From the NCBI GenBank assembly GCA_963818225.1, contig CAWFRO010000005.1, positions 248,001 through 312,000 of the forward strand: DNA of 64,000 nt, read 5' to 3'. Below, one piece after another: positions 34,911-43,768 of this stretch (the stretch's first letter is position 1; every line of letters begins with the position of its first letter). Source of the stretch: Palsa-504 sp963818225. GTDB taxonomy: Bacteria; Actinomycetota; Actinomycetes; Streptosporangiales; Streptosporangiaceae. The translations under genes were made by a program, and so were the position numbers. The notes below the pieces were generated by a model. The model saw only the letters and a program-made list of their open reading frames with translations. It ran no database searches and was not told where the DNA came from.

Positions 34911-35150
34911 ATGACAGTGGTACTGGCTGATCCGGGGGGTTTCGCCGTGGACTGGAACTGGCAGCGCCACCTGACCGTGTGGGCGCTCGCCGGGCGGCCT
35001 TACGAGCCCCGGTTTGACAGCAAGGTGCTGGAGCACGAGTTGCCAGTCCAGCCGACCAGCCAGCGGCAGGCGCACTCTGCCGCACGCAGCTGGTGGCAGG
35101 CTCAGGGCCGGACCCAGGCGCTCGCCGCACTCGGGGAGAGCACCAGCTAG
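34911..35150 (+). CDS. small hypothetical protein
   Basis: 79 aa from ATG 34911 behind GGGAG. The sequence is Trp- and Gln-containing and hydrophilic (MTVVLADPGGFAVDWNWQRHL...SWWQAQGRTQALAALG), with no membrane segment and no known motif. It is placed after a terminator and stands alone. Intact frame and start site support it moderately. Confidence 0.45.
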   Translation: MTVVLADPGGFAVDWNWQRHLTVWALAGRPYEPRFDSKVLEHELPVQPTSQRQAHSAARSWWQAQGRTQALAALGESTS

Positions 35151-35250
35151 CTGGAGCGATGATCTCCCGGATGGCGCGGGGTGGAGGACCAGATCTGCCG
35201 CCAGAGGTCGCGCCACCCGGTGACGGGGGCCCGACCGCTGACCCAGACGG

Positions 35251-36216
35251 TCAGCGGGCCGGTGGCGGCGAGACGATCTGGTCGATCTCGGCCAGCTCGG
35301 CCGCGGCCGGGATCCAGTCCGAGGCCGCGGCGTTCGCCTTCACCTGCTCGGGGGTCATCGCCCCGGCGATCACCGACGAACAGCCCGGCTGGGCCGCCAG
35401 AGCGCCGATGGCCACATCCAGGGCCGTGACCCCGTGCTCCTGCGCCCAGGCGATGAGCGCCTCGACCTTGTCCATCCTGTCGTCAGTCACGTAGCCCACG
35501 TAATAGCTGGCCCCGCTGGCCAGCCGGGTTCCCGGCGGGACCGGCTGGCCCCGCCGGATCTTGCCCGTGAGCAGCCCGTTGGCCAGCGGCGAGAACGGCA
35601 GCACGCCGAGGCCGAAGTGCCTGGCCGCGGGCACGACGTCCGCCTCCGCCCGGCGCTGGAGCAGTGACCACTGGTTCTGGGCAGAGATGAACGGCGGGTG
35701 GCCGCCGGCCATGGCCAGATGCGCGGCGTCGGCGATCTGCCAGCCGGAGAAGTTGGAGTGGCCCAGATAGCGGACCTTGCCCTCGGCCACCAGCTCGTGC
35801 AGCGCCGCGATGGTCTCCCCCACTGGAGTCTCCGGATCCGGGCTATGAATCTGGTACAGGTCGATGTAGTCGGTGCGCAGCCGTCGCAGCGACTCGGTCA
35901 CGGCCCGCCGGATGTAGGCCCGGCTGCCCCTGGCACCCGCGGCGGGACCGTATCCCATGTCCGGGCCTCGGCCGCCGAACTTGGTGGCCAGCACGACCTG
36001 GTCCCGGCGCCGGCCGAGGACCTCTCCGAGCATCCGCTCCGACGCGCCGCCGCCGCCGTACGATTCCGCCGTGTCGAACAAGGTGATGCCGGCGTCGATG
36101 GCCGCATCCACCACCGCCCGCGTCCCGTCCAGGTCCAGGCGGCCGCCGAAGTTGTTACAGCCGAGCCCGGTCACCGATACCACGAGTCCAGAATTCCCAA
36201 GAGGCCTGTAGCGCAT
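35251..36216 (-). CDS. aldo/keto reductase
   Basis: About 321 aa TIM-barrel reductase. MRYRPLGNSGLVVSVTGLGCNNFGG opens the family, ITLFDTAESYGGGGASERMLGEVL holds the catalytic Asp and Tyr, VVLATKFGG the Lys, and YQIHSPDPETP the His. GHSNFSGWQI and the C-terminal SSVIAGAMTPEQVKANAAA bind NADPH phosphate. Start ATG 36216 gives the standard N-terminus; in-frame ATGs at 36222 and 36231 are possible. Likely a xenobiotic or sugar-aldehyde reductase. Confidence 0.9.
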   Translation of the reverse strand: MRYRPLGNSGLVVSVTGLGCNNFGGRLDLDGTRAVVDAAIDAGITLFDTAESYGGGGASERMLGEVLGRRRDQVVLATKFGGRGPDMGYGPAAGARGSRAYIRRAVTESLRRLRTDYIDLYQIHSPDPETPVGETIAALHELVAEGKVRYLGHSNFSGWQIADAAHLAMAGGHPPFISAQNQWSLLQRRAEADVVPAARHFGLGVLPFSPLANGLLTGKIRRGQPVPPGTRLASGASYYVGYVTDDRMDKVEALIAWAQEHGVTALDVAIGALAAQPGCSSVIAGAMTPEQVKANAAASDWIPAAAELAEIDQIVSPPPAR

Positions 36217-36247
36217 CGACATTGCCACCATCCCGGCTGTTCGCGCC

Positions 36248-36257
36248 TAGTTAACTA
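36248..36257. promoter_or_regulatory. TAGTTAACTA palindrome upstream of aldo/keto reductase
   Basis: A 10-bp palindrome inside an AT-rich stretch (36246-36290) directly before the aldo/keto reductase start. Its place suggests an operator or promoter element; the binding protein is unknown. Confidence 0.3.
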
Positions 36258-36519
36258 ATAAGCATTTCTAGAATAGGATCTTAGCGATTTGCTGCGACGC
36301 TCCGGCGGAAACCAGCGACGGGCTAGTCGAGTCGGTGACCCGGCTGTATTGCTGCCTGTTCGGCGGGGTCGGCGCCGGGGTCCGGGAGGGCAGCCGGCCC
36401 GGCAGCCTGCTGCTGCCGCTGGAGCATGCCGCGCTGGTCCGCGCTTACGCCGCACTGCTCGCCGCCGTCCACCCTCAGCCTGGATCCCGTCAGGGTAGGG
36501 GAAACCGGTCAGCCAGGGC

Positions 36520-36831
36520 TCAGGTACCGAACACCTTGGCCTTGGCGGCGGTGAATTCGTCGTCGGTCAGGACGCCTTTCTGATGCAGGTCGGCGAGCTG
36601 GTTCAGCTGGTCAATCATCGGCGAGGTTTGCGGCGCGGCGGGCGGCTGCTGGTTCTGCGGCGGCGGTGCCTGGCCCTGCTGTTGTTGTTCAAGCTGACCA
36701 ATGCGCTCGTCCTGGTCCGCCTCCATCTGTTCGCTCTCGGCCTGCCGGTTGGCAACATGCTTACCCGCCATGTACGCACCGCCGCCCACCACAGCCGCGC
36801 GCATCAACGGTCGCCGTCGTCTGAACATCAC
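36520..36831 (-). CDS. SHOCT domain protein
   Basis: 103 aa. RRRRPLMRAAVVGGGAYMAGKHVAN is a glycine-rich membrane-associating helix, a Gln/Pro-rich linker follows (EQQQQGQAPPPQNQQPPAAP), and the C-terminal 30 residues (MIDQLNQLADLHQKGVLTDDEFTAAKAKVFG) are a complete SHOCT helix-hairpin. SHOCT modules are oligomerisation or sorting tags of unclear role. Confidence 0.88.
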   Translation of the reverse strand: MMFRRRRPLMRAAVVGGGAYMAGKHVANRQAESEQMEADQDERIGQLEQQQQGQAPPPQNQQPPAAPQTSPMIDQLNQLADLHQKGVLTDDEFTAAKAKVFGT

Positions 36832-37139
36832 TGTCTCCTTGCCGTTTGCTGCCCAGGCCTGCTCATGTCTGCATCATCGCATCCGGCTGCCGCGTCCGCC
36901 TCACCCCAGATGGGGTGATGACCGCCGTAATGGGACTCCGGATGATCGAGTCATGGCCTCATCGGCGCCGCCTGGCTCCACTTAGTCCCAAGCGGGACCT
37001 TGGCCGCCTCGACGGGTGAAGGCCGCCTCATCCTGTTGGGGGGATGCCATTGCAGGCGTCGGGAGGTGGGATGGGAAGCGCAGGTACATAAAGGGGACCG
37101 GAGTCAAGGCTCCCCGCGATGCTGGCCTGGGAGGCCACC
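36832..37139. other. intergenic region, no gene
   Basis: About 308 bases between divergent genes. Only a ribosome site (GGAGG at 37126-37131) for the next gene is evident; no open frame or structured repeat was recognised. Confidence 0.4.
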
Positions 37140-37571
37140 ATGACACCGGAAACGACAGCCACGCCCAGAGGCACGGGCAGTCACCGCGCGGACGGCAGCG
37201 GCTACGGGCTGATCGTCTTCGCGGCCATCCTGCTGTTCGTGCTCGGGTTTTTCAACATGCTCTACGGCGCAGCCGCGATCGCCAACTCGCACGTCTTCGT
37301 CGCCAACGCGCAGTACGTGGTGGCCAACCTGCGCTTCTGGGGCTGGATCACGCTCATCATCGCCGTCCTGCAGCTGGTCGCCGCGGCCGGGATCCTGGGC
37401 GGCAGCCAGCTGGCCCGCTGGTCCGGCGTGGCCCTGCTCGCGCTCAACGCCCTCGACATGATGTTCTTCCTCCCGGCCTACCCGCTCTGGGCACTGACCA
37501 TCATCGCCATCGACGTGGTCGCCCTATACGGGCTGTGCGCCTACGGCAGCCGCGCCAACCTGGCCGCCTGA
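37140..37571 (+). CDS. DUF7144-type four-helix membrane protein
   Basis: 143 aa. Four membrane helices (LIVFAAILLFVLGFFNMLYGAAAIA, FWGWITLIIAVLQLVAAAGIL, WSGVALLALNALDMMFFLPAYP, LTIIAIDVVALYGLCAYG) with the N-x2-Y-G motif after helix 1 and Q-x2-R/W after helix 2 are typical of a widespread actinobacterial family of vitamin-K-epoxide/DUF7144-like proteins. ATG 37140 has GGAGG upstream. Function unknown. Confidence 0.8.
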   Translation: MTPETTATPRGTGSHRADGSGYGLIVFAAILLFVLGFFNMLYGAAAIANSHVFVANAQYVVANLRFWGWITLIIAVLQLVAAAGILGGSQLARWSGVALLALNALDMMFFLPAYPLWALTIIAIDVVALYGLCAYGSRANLAA

Positions 37572-37865
37572 CCCGCCCCTCGGCCCCGTTGCCGGGACTG
37601 GGTGAAGGCAGTCGTGTCTCGGCTGCACTCACAGGCGTCCGGTGCCATCGGTCTTCGGGAATCGTGCAGGTTCTTCTGAGCGGGCTGAAAGTAACCTGGG
37701 TCCTTTCTGGAAACCCGCAGCTGATTAAGCGCAAGTCCTTGGGTAGGGGGGGTAAAAAGATCTGGCGATCTTGCAGGCGGTTCACGTGGAGCCTGGCGTG
37801 ATGCCGCACCGGCCTTGGCCGCGGCGTCTGGCCTCTGCACAGGTCGGATGGAGGTACAACAGCGC

Positions 37866-38162
37866 ATGCAGTGGTGTCAGAGTTTCATCGCCGAAGTCTC
37901 CGAGGCGCTTCATCAGCTTGGCCTGCGGGCGTGCCCCGTGTGCGGCTCGGCGGACGCGCTTGGCATAGAGCGCTCTCCGGTGTTTTTGCTCACCGGCGGG
38001 CCTTTCCCTGCCAGTGACGATCCCGTCCTCGGTGAGGATTGCGATTATGATCTGACCTTTGCCGTCCAGATCGAATGCGCCGGGTGCGGCCACCTGATGT
38101 TGTTCAACTCGAACAAGTACCGCACCGAAGATGAGCAGATCCTGGTGCGAGAATCCAACTGA
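37866..38162 (+). CDS. zinc-ribbon hypothetical protein
   Basis: About 98 aa. Two Cys pairs, CPVCG near residue 22 and CAGCG near residue 70, make a likely zinc ribbon. The intervening part is acidic (ASDDPVLGEDCDYDL). GGAGGT ten bases before ATG 37866 supports this start over in-frame ATG 37848. Family not recognised. Confidence 0.6.
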   Translation: MQWCQSFIAEVSEALHQLGLRACPVCGSADALGIERSPVFLLTGGPFPASDDPVLGEDCDYDLTFAVQIECAGCGHLMLFNSNKYRTEDEQILVRESN

Positions 38163-38421
38163 GGCGCGGGTCGCCCCGCGCCAGCCGCTCAATCAGCGAC
38201 GAACGACCGGCCCGGTCCCTTCCCGTGATGCGTGGGGTGGCGGGAAACGTGTTCACCCCTGCTGGGTGATGTCTGTGGCCTGCGCCGAGCGGTTGAGTCG
38301 AGATAGCGACTCGTGCCGCACAAGGCGCATTCGATGAAGGGACGGCGGCCATGGCAGATGTGTCAACCCATGGGATCACGCGCAGGCCGAGTTCTGGGCC
38401 GACCGCATTGCGGGTGGGAAG

Positions 38422-38994
38422 GTGAGCACCGGCGCTGTCCCGGGACCGCTTCGCAGTTTTCTGGCTCAGCTGGATGAGCTGCGTTCTGGCGACATCCTCG
38501 ATATGGATCAGGTGGGGCGGCTCTTGGTGGAGCTGGCCGCTGACGAGGAGTATCTCGGTCCGCTGATCGCGGCGATGCCCGCCGAGTCGCCGGGGGGGAC
38601 GTGGCTGGTCAAGCCCGACCGGGGTCCCCGGCTGGTGCTGTTTCACCGGCCCGAGGGGGTGATGGCCTACACCCACTCCCACCAGTGCTGGGTTGCGGTC
38701 GCCCCGGTCCGCGGAGTGGAGACCCATCAGCGGTGGGACGCAGTTCGCCGTGAGGGCGGCCGAGCCGACCTGCACCTGGCCGATGACCGCGCCATGCACC
38801 GCGGGGACGTCGCGATACTGACCCCGCCCGGCGATATCCACAACCATGGCCATGTCGCCGGCACGGGTCCCAGCCCCTACTCCCTCATCCTGCTCGGCGA
38901 CAACATGTACCTGTACGAACGGGAAGAGTACGACCCCGAGCAAGGGACGTGGCGGAAGCTTGCCCCCGGCGATGAAGGCCGGTCGCACCGCTGA
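38422..38994 (+). CDS. cupin-type metal enzyme (cysteine-dioxygenase-like)
   Basis: 190 aa. YTHSHQCWVAVAPVRGVETHQRW gives the H-x-H metal ligands and VAILTPPGDIHNHGHV the third His, the order seen in cysteine dioxygenase and 3-mercaptopropionate dioxygenase. The C-terminal YLYEREEYDP fits the beta-barrel. Start GTG 38422 overlaps (GTGA) the stop of a possible 24-codon leader frame (38351-38425, ATG with GAAGGGA upstream), so coupling is possible. Substrate open. Confidence 0.7.
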   Translation: MSTGAVPGPLRSFLAQLDELRSGDILDMDQVGRLLVELAADEEYLGPLIAAMPAESPGGTWLVKPDRGPRLVLFHRPEGVMAYTHSHQCWVAVAPVRGVETHQRWDAVRREGGRADLHLADDRAMHRGDVAILTPPGDIHNHGHVAGTGPSPYSLILLGDNMYLYEREEYDPEQGTWRKLAPGDEGRSHR

Positions 38995-39042
38995 TCTCCC
39001 GGCGCACTCATAGGACGCGGTGCTCCGCCGATGCCGCGCTCT

Positions 39043-40227
39043 TCAGACTCTCCCGAGAATGGCTGAGCAGAACGCCTGGTCCGCACCGCCGACACCGTTG
39101 AGGAACGCGAGGCTGGCGTCTTGCACCTGGCGCCCGCCTGCCTCGTGCCGGAGCTGGTCGACCAGCTCGATCAGCGTGAAGATCCCGCACGAGCCCGCGT
39201 GGCTGAAGGACAAGAACCCACCCGAGGTATTGGTCGGCAGCCGCCCGCTCAGGCCGGTGCCGCCCTTCTCCACGAAGGAACCGCCGTCGCCCTTGGCGCA
39301 GAACCCGGCATCTTCCAGCCCGGTGACCACGCTGATGGTGAAGTGATCGGAAATCCCCGCCACGTTGATGTCGTCGCGGCTCACGCCCGCCATGCCGAAC
39401 GCGGTATCGGCCGCAGCCTTCGCGGCCGGGAACTCCGTCAGGCTCTCCACCGCGTTCGGGTCGATGTGGCTGTGCCCTTCGCCGTAGCCGAGCAGCGCCA
39501 CCGGGGCGTGCCGACCGATACTGCGCACGTGGTCGGCCGTGGTCACGACGATGGCGCCGCCGCCCTGGTTGATCGCGCAGCAATCCAGCAGGTGCAGCGG
39601 ATCGGCGATCATCCGGGACGACACTACGTCCTCGACGGTGATATCGCCCCGGTGCCCGTGCACCGACAGCGGGTGCAGGGTGGAGCCGTGCCGCTGCGCC
39701 ACCGCGACCTCGGCCAGCTGTTCCGGGGTCGTGCCGTACTCATGGAAGTGCCGCATGGCCAGCGTGGCGTAGTCCGAGATCCGGGTCGTACCGTACACGT
39801 ACTCATACGGCCCGCTCAGCATAGCCATTCGCGCGACCGCCGCATCGCGGCCAGCGCCGGCATTTCCCGCGGCCCCGCCAGCCACTGCGTTGGCGATCAG
39901 GACCACCTCGGCCAGCCCGTGGGAGACCGCGTAGGCCGCCAGGTTCAGCCCGGCCGCCGTAGACGCGGCGCCGACGTTGCTGCGGGCGTAAAACCGGATG
40001 GGATGGCCGAGCAGCTCGGCGACCCCGGCCGCGGGCATCCCGTCGCGCAGCCCGACACCGGACGGCCCATCCCCGATCAGCCCGTCGATGTCGCCCAGGT
40101 CCAGGCCGGCGTCTTCGCAGGCGCTCCGGGCCGACTCCCACCAGACGCCGGGCTGTGTCTGTTCGCTCAGGTCACCCTGTTTCGTTTGATAGACCCCGGC
40201 GACGGCTGCATCAGCTAGTTTTCCCAT
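39043..40227 (-). CDS. thiolase-superfamily protein (SCP2-thiolase/Ltp2-like)
   Basis: 394 aa. The thiolase fold is evident: VWWESARSACEDAGLDLGDIDGLIGDG, SNVGAASTAAGLNLAAYAV, LHLLDCCAINQGGGAIVVTTADH, and C-terminal NTSGGFLSFSHAGSCGIFTLIELVDQLRHEAGGRQ with the catalytic-type His. At the usual nucleophile position after NVG there is no Cys (AAST), so a plain acyl transferase reaction is doubtful and an aldolase (Ltp2) role is possible. The normal partner OB-fold DUF35 gene is absent. Start ATG 40227 has GGAAAGG upstream. Confidence 0.8.
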   Translation of the reverse strand: MGKLADAAVAGVYQTKQGDLSEQTQPGVWWESARSACEDAGLDLGDIDGLIGDGPSGVGLRDGMPAAGVAELLGHPIRFYARSNVGAASTAAGLNLAAYAVSHGLAEVVLIANAVAGGAAGNAGAGRDAAVARMAMLSGPYEYVYGTTRISDYATLAMRHFHEYGTTPEQLAEVAVAQRHGSTLHPLSVHGHRGDITVEDVVSSRMIADPLHLLDCCAINQGGGAIVVTTADHVRSIGRHAPVALLGYGEGHSHIDPNAVESLTEFPAAKAAADTAFGMAGVSRDDINVAGISDHFTISVVTGLEDAGFCAKGDGGSFVEKGGTGLSGRLPTNTSGGFLSFSHAGSCGIFTLIELVDQLRHEAGGRQVQDASLAFLNGVGGADQAFCSAILGRV

Positions 40228-40398
40228 CGACAGCCTTTCCGATAGGCAAAAATGAATTCAATAGTTGCCCCACTTTCGGATCCTGCTCTCCGGTCTTGCC
40301 CTCAGTCAAGGGCATCTGGCTCGGTCGTGGTTTGGCCGCGAGCCCGGCCCGCTCGCAGTGCCGCTCAAGGACGTATTGCTCCGAGGGCTACCTATTTT

Positions 40399-40475
40399 GC
40401 AAAATCACCGGAACCAGGTGACAGCCGCTCACCTCGATGGCCAGTAGCTTCGTGCACATTCGATTATCCAGTCAG
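40399..40475 (+). repeat. intergenic element, copy A, with TCACC-N7-GGTGA-N7-TCACC
   Basis: Perfect composite motif at 40405-40433, followed by a TCGATGGCCAGTAGCTTCG stretch and CGATTATCCAG that recur in other copies. Found between the thiolase start and a LuxR remnant. Confidence 0.75.
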
Positions 40476-40479
40476 TTAG

Positions 40480-40596
40480 CTACCGGGGCGCGCGGCCAGT
40501 GGCCAGCAGCCGCAGCTCCCGGGCGCGCTGCACGGCCGAGGAGCGGTCCCGGACCTGGAGCTTGGCGTAGATTCTGCGCAGGTGCGTGCTGACGGA
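40480..40596 (-). pseudogene. HTH-tail remnant of a MalT-like LuxR regulator
   Basis: On the minus strand the bases read VSTHLRRIYAKLQVRDRSSAVQRARELRLLATGRAPR then TAG, the last 37 residues of the two large LuxR regulators at 43.8 and 51.3 kb. Nothing of the ATPase part remains; the upstream junction runs into a DUF998 fragment. Confidence 0.8.
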
Positions 40597-40606
40597 ACGG
40601 CGCGAA

Positions 40607-40704
40607 GCAGCCGCCGACCAGGAAGATGCCGCCGGTCATGAGCCACCGGCCGGCTCCGGCCTGGCCGGGGTGAGGACACGTGCGTTACTCCCCGCGCGCT
40701 GAGC
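40607..40704. pseudogene. joined fragments of the DUF998/MFS locus
   Basis: 40607-40669 matches 59128-59192 (inside the DUF998 gene) and 40669-40704 matches 59436-59470 (end of the MFS relic and the gap) with few mismatches, as though about 240 bases between them were deleted. Confidence 0.65.
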
Positions 40705-40750
40705 GCGCTCAGCCGGCGCCCGCCGCCAACGGAGCGGATCGGGCGATGGG

Positions 40751-43492
40751 TCACCGGAGGTCTTTACGGGAGGTGATGCCGAGCTTGGTGAACACGTTGC
40801 CCAGGTGCCACTCGACGGTCCGGGGGCTGATGAACAGCTGGGCGCCGATCTCCTGGTTGGTGTGCCCGTCCCGGGCGAGCTTGGCGATCTGGGCCTCCTG
40901 AGCGGTGAGGTCGGTAAGGGTCTCGGCCGTGCGCTTGCGCACGGTTTCCCCAGTCGCCAGCAGCTCGCGGCGGGCGCGTTCCGCGAAGCCATCCAATCCC
41001 ATCGCGGTCAGCATCTGGTAAGCGGCGCGAAGCTGTTCGCGGGCGTCGATGCGACGATTCTCGCGACGGAGCCATTCGCCATAGAGCAGATGCGCGCGGG
41101 CCAGTTCCGCACGCATCGGGGTGCGGCCGAGCCGCTCGATCGCGTCACGGTACAGACTGCCGGCGGTTTCGCCTTCGCTCAGCAGTGCCCGTGAGCGCGC
41201 TTCGACCCCGAGCGCCCAGTCGGTGCCGCTGACACTGGTGGACTCCGCGAGCCGCCGCATCGCGCCCGTCCCGTGTTCCGGCGACCCGGCGCGGGCGGCC
41301 GCCTCGATCAGCTCGACCAGACCCCAGTTCGCGGAAGACACGTCCGCGGGGTATGCGCTGGCCTGTTCGGCTGCGGCCAGCGCAAGGTCGTGGCGGCCAA
41401 GACCGTTGCCGAGAACTGCGGTCGCCCAATCGGTGATGCCGATCCCGATACCCTCGCCCCGCACCGCCACCTCCTTCTTGGTGGCGCTGGCCAGCGCGGC
41501 CGCCGCGGCTTCGCGGCCCCGGAACGCGGCGAGGCCCAGGGCGCCGTAGGGCGCGAGGTTGCTCCCCGTCGCTTCCGTCGTAACCTGCACTTCCTCGACT
41601 AGTGACGCTGCAGCGGCCAGCTCGCCAGCGAAAAAGAGCACGTAGGCGCGCTGGCTGAGGGCGAGGGGAAGCTCGCTGAGCGCGCCGGCTTCACGCGTCA
41701 GCTGGACGTGTCGGCTGGAGAACCTGGCCCACCGCTCGTAGTCCCACAGATGGTTGGCCGCGACCCCGGCCAGCCACAGCCAGCGAAGCTCTACCTCCAC
41801 GGACGTCTCCCGGTCAAAGACGCCCAGCGCACGCCGCAAGATGGGAGCTCCGGCTGTGTACCCCTCGGTGAAGTACGCGGCAAACCCGTCCAGGAGGAGA
41901 TCGGGCGCACGCGGCGGATGTGAGGGCTGCGGTGCCGTACGCGCTACCCGTGACACCTCCTGGGAGCTTCCGCCGGGACTGGCCAGACGGCCGGCGAACA
42001 GCGCGGCGTTCAGCGCGTCTAGGTAGGTCTCGCGGGCAAGATCGACATCAATGGGTTCGAGCCGTTTGGCCGCTTTCAGCAGCAGTGGCGGTGCGTCGTT
42101 GCCCCGGTTCGCCGCAAAGGCGAGCTGGGCCCGCAGGAGATCGACACGAGCACGCTGGAATTCGTCGAGCGGTGCGGCCTCGGCCATGCCCAGCAGCTTC
42201 CCCGCCGCCTCGAACGCGCCCGCTTGGACCTTGGCCTGCGCCGCGGCGAGGGAACGGGCGGCCCGGTGCGCCCGGTCCGGTGTCAGTGTTGCCGCGCGTT
42301 CGAGGAAGGCGGCCGCGGCGGCCAGGCCTCCGCGCGCTTGCGCCCGGCCGGCCGAGCGTTCCAGTTCGGCGGCTACCGACTCGTCCGGCTGCGGCGCGGC
42401 GTGGGCCAGGTGCCACGCCCGGCGGTCAGTATCGGCGTCCGGGTCGGTCGCCTCGGCCAGTGCTCGGTGCGCTGCCCGCCGGTCACCGGCGGAGGCCGCC
42501 TGGTAGACCGCGGAGCGGACCAGGGGATGGCCGAACCGCACCCCTCCACCTAGCTCGACCAGTCCGGCAGCCTCGGCATCTGCCGCGGCGTCGCCTGGGA
42601 TTCCTTGCAGCCCGGCCGCGCGCCACAACAAGGTCACGTCGCCGGTCGGCTCGGCCGCTGCGGTCAGAAGCAACCGCTGCGTCTCACGCGGAAGCGACCG
42701 GAACTGCCGGTGAAAGCTGTTTTCGATGTGGCCAGCCAGCGGCCGCGGGTCGGGAAGCCAGAAACCGCCCGCCAGCTCGGCCGGCCCCAGCCCGCGAGGC
42801 AGTTGCAGCAGGGCGAGCGGGTTGCCACCTGTCTCGGCGACGATCCGGTCGCGCACCTCTGCGTCCAGCCGCCCGCCGACCGCCGAGGCCAGCAACCTGC
42901 GCGCGTCGGCATCGCCCAGCCCGGTGACGGTCAGCCCGGGCAGGCCGGCCAGTTCATGGTGGTCGCCGGGCCCGCGCGCGGCGAAGATCATGGCGATCGG
43001 CTCGGCCAGCAGCCGGCGGGCCGCGAACGCCAGGCACTGCACCGTCGCCCGGTCGAGCCACTGCACGTCATCCACCAGGCAGGCCAGTGGCTGGTCCTCG
43101 GCCGTGGCGGCCAGCAGGCTCAGCACCGCGAGGCCGACCAGGAAGCGGTCCGGAGCCTGGCCCTCCCGCATTCCAAACGCGACCGCGAGCGCGTCACGCT
43201 GCGGCCTCGGCAGCTGTTCCAGCCGGCCGAGCATCGGCACGCACAACTGGTGGAGCCCGGCGAACGCCAGCTCCATTTCCGACTCCACCCCCCAGGCCCG
43301 GATCACACGAAAGCTCAGCGCGCGGCCAGCCGCATAGCCCAGCAACGCTGTCTTGCCGATTCCGGGCTCGCCGCGCAGGACCAGTACGGCGCTGCTGCCA
43401 GCCCGCGCCTGATCCAGCACCCCATCCACCGCTGCGCGCTCACGGTCCCGGTCTAGCAGTCCGGTTCCGGGACGACTTCTGGACGCGCTCAT
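40751..43492 (-). CDS. LAL-family LuxR regulator with AAA ATPase
   Basis: 913 aa. Walker A GEPGIGKTALL at residues 41-51, Walker B LACLVDDVQWLD near 140, then TPR-like helical repeats (residues 330-820) and a C-terminal LuxR HTH (LTAQEAQIAKLARDGHTNQEIGAQLFISPRTVEWHLGNVFTKLGITSRKDLR). Large ATP-binding LuxR regulators of this type respond to a small ligand. It is divergent from the MalT-like gene. Start ATG 43492 is the only one in range that gives the family N-terminus. Confidence 0.93.
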   Translation of the reverse strand: MSASRSRPGTGLLDRDRERAAVDGVLDQARAGSSAVLVLRGEPGIGKTALLGYAAGRALSFRVIRAWGVESEMELAFAGLHQLCVPMLGRLEQLPRPQRDALAVAFGMREGQAPDRFLVGLAVLSLLAATAEDQPLACLVDDVQWLDRATVQCLAFAARRLLAEPIAMIFAARGPGDHHELAGLPGLTVTGLGDADARRLLASAVGGRLDAEVRDRIVAETGGNPLALLQLPRGLGPAELAGGFWLPDPRPLAGHIENSFHRQFRSLPRETQRLLLTAAAEPTGDVTLLWRAAGLQGIPGDAAADAEAAGLVELGGGVRFGHPLVRSAVYQAASAGDRRAAHRALAEATDPDADTDRRAWHLAHAAPQPDESVAAELERSAGRAQARGGLAAAAAFLERAATLTPDRAHRAARSLAAAQAKVQAGAFEAAGKLLGMAEAAPLDEFQRARVDLLRAQLAFAANRGNDAPPLLLKAAKRLEPIDVDLARETYLDALNAALFAGRLASPGGSSQEVSRVARTAPQPSHPPRAPDLLLDGFAAYFTEGYTAGAPILRRALGVFDRETSVEVELRWLWLAGVAANHLWDYERWARFSSRHVQLTREAGALSELPLALSQRAYVLFFAGELAAAASLVEEVQVTTEATGSNLAPYGALGLAAFRGREAAAAALASATKKEVAVRGEGIGIGITDWATAVLGNGLGRHDLALAAAEQASAYPADVSSANWGLVELIEAAARAGSPEHGTGAMRRLAESTSVSGTDWALGVEARSRALLSEGETAGSLYRDAIERLGRTPMRAELARAHLLYGEWLRRENRRIDAREQLRAAYQMLTAMGLDGFAERARRELLATGETVRKRTAETLTDLTAQEAQIAKLARDGHTNQEIGAQLFISPRTVEWHLGNVFTKLGITSRKDLR

Positions 43493-43768
43493 TTGCTGAT
43501 GTGATCCTGCCGCTCAACTGGCAAGTGCCGCCGACTTGATCAGCGTAGGCCACCGGACCGGCGAAGCCGTGCATGGTGTTCACCCAGCGGCATCTCGCAC
43601 AGCCGCCCAACCCGGGCCTGTGCCCCGGGCACAACCCCGGGACTACCCCGGGGCCGTCCCGGGGGCGACGGGCGCCAATCGGCGTGAGAGTGAGCACATC
43701 AGTGCACTCCAGATGCCGCTGACCACGCCCAGAAGCCAGGTACCTCGATAGCGTGTGAGGGAAGCGCT
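43493..43768. other. intergenic region between divergent regulators
   Basis: About 276 bases, rich in CCCGGG-type repeats at 43605-43665 that can fold, and with no gene. It must hold the promoters of both LuxR genes. GAGGGAAGC before GTG 43769 is a ribosome site. Confidence 0.4.

Noticed and set aside
36335..36583. 82-aa plus-strand frame
   Set aside because: Some protein-like character, but no ribosome site, and its end overlaps the SHOCT gene.
43605..43665. CCCGGG-rich stretch as an origin or CRISPR-like array
   Set aside because: Short irregular GC palindromes, no constant spacer length; likely only local folding.
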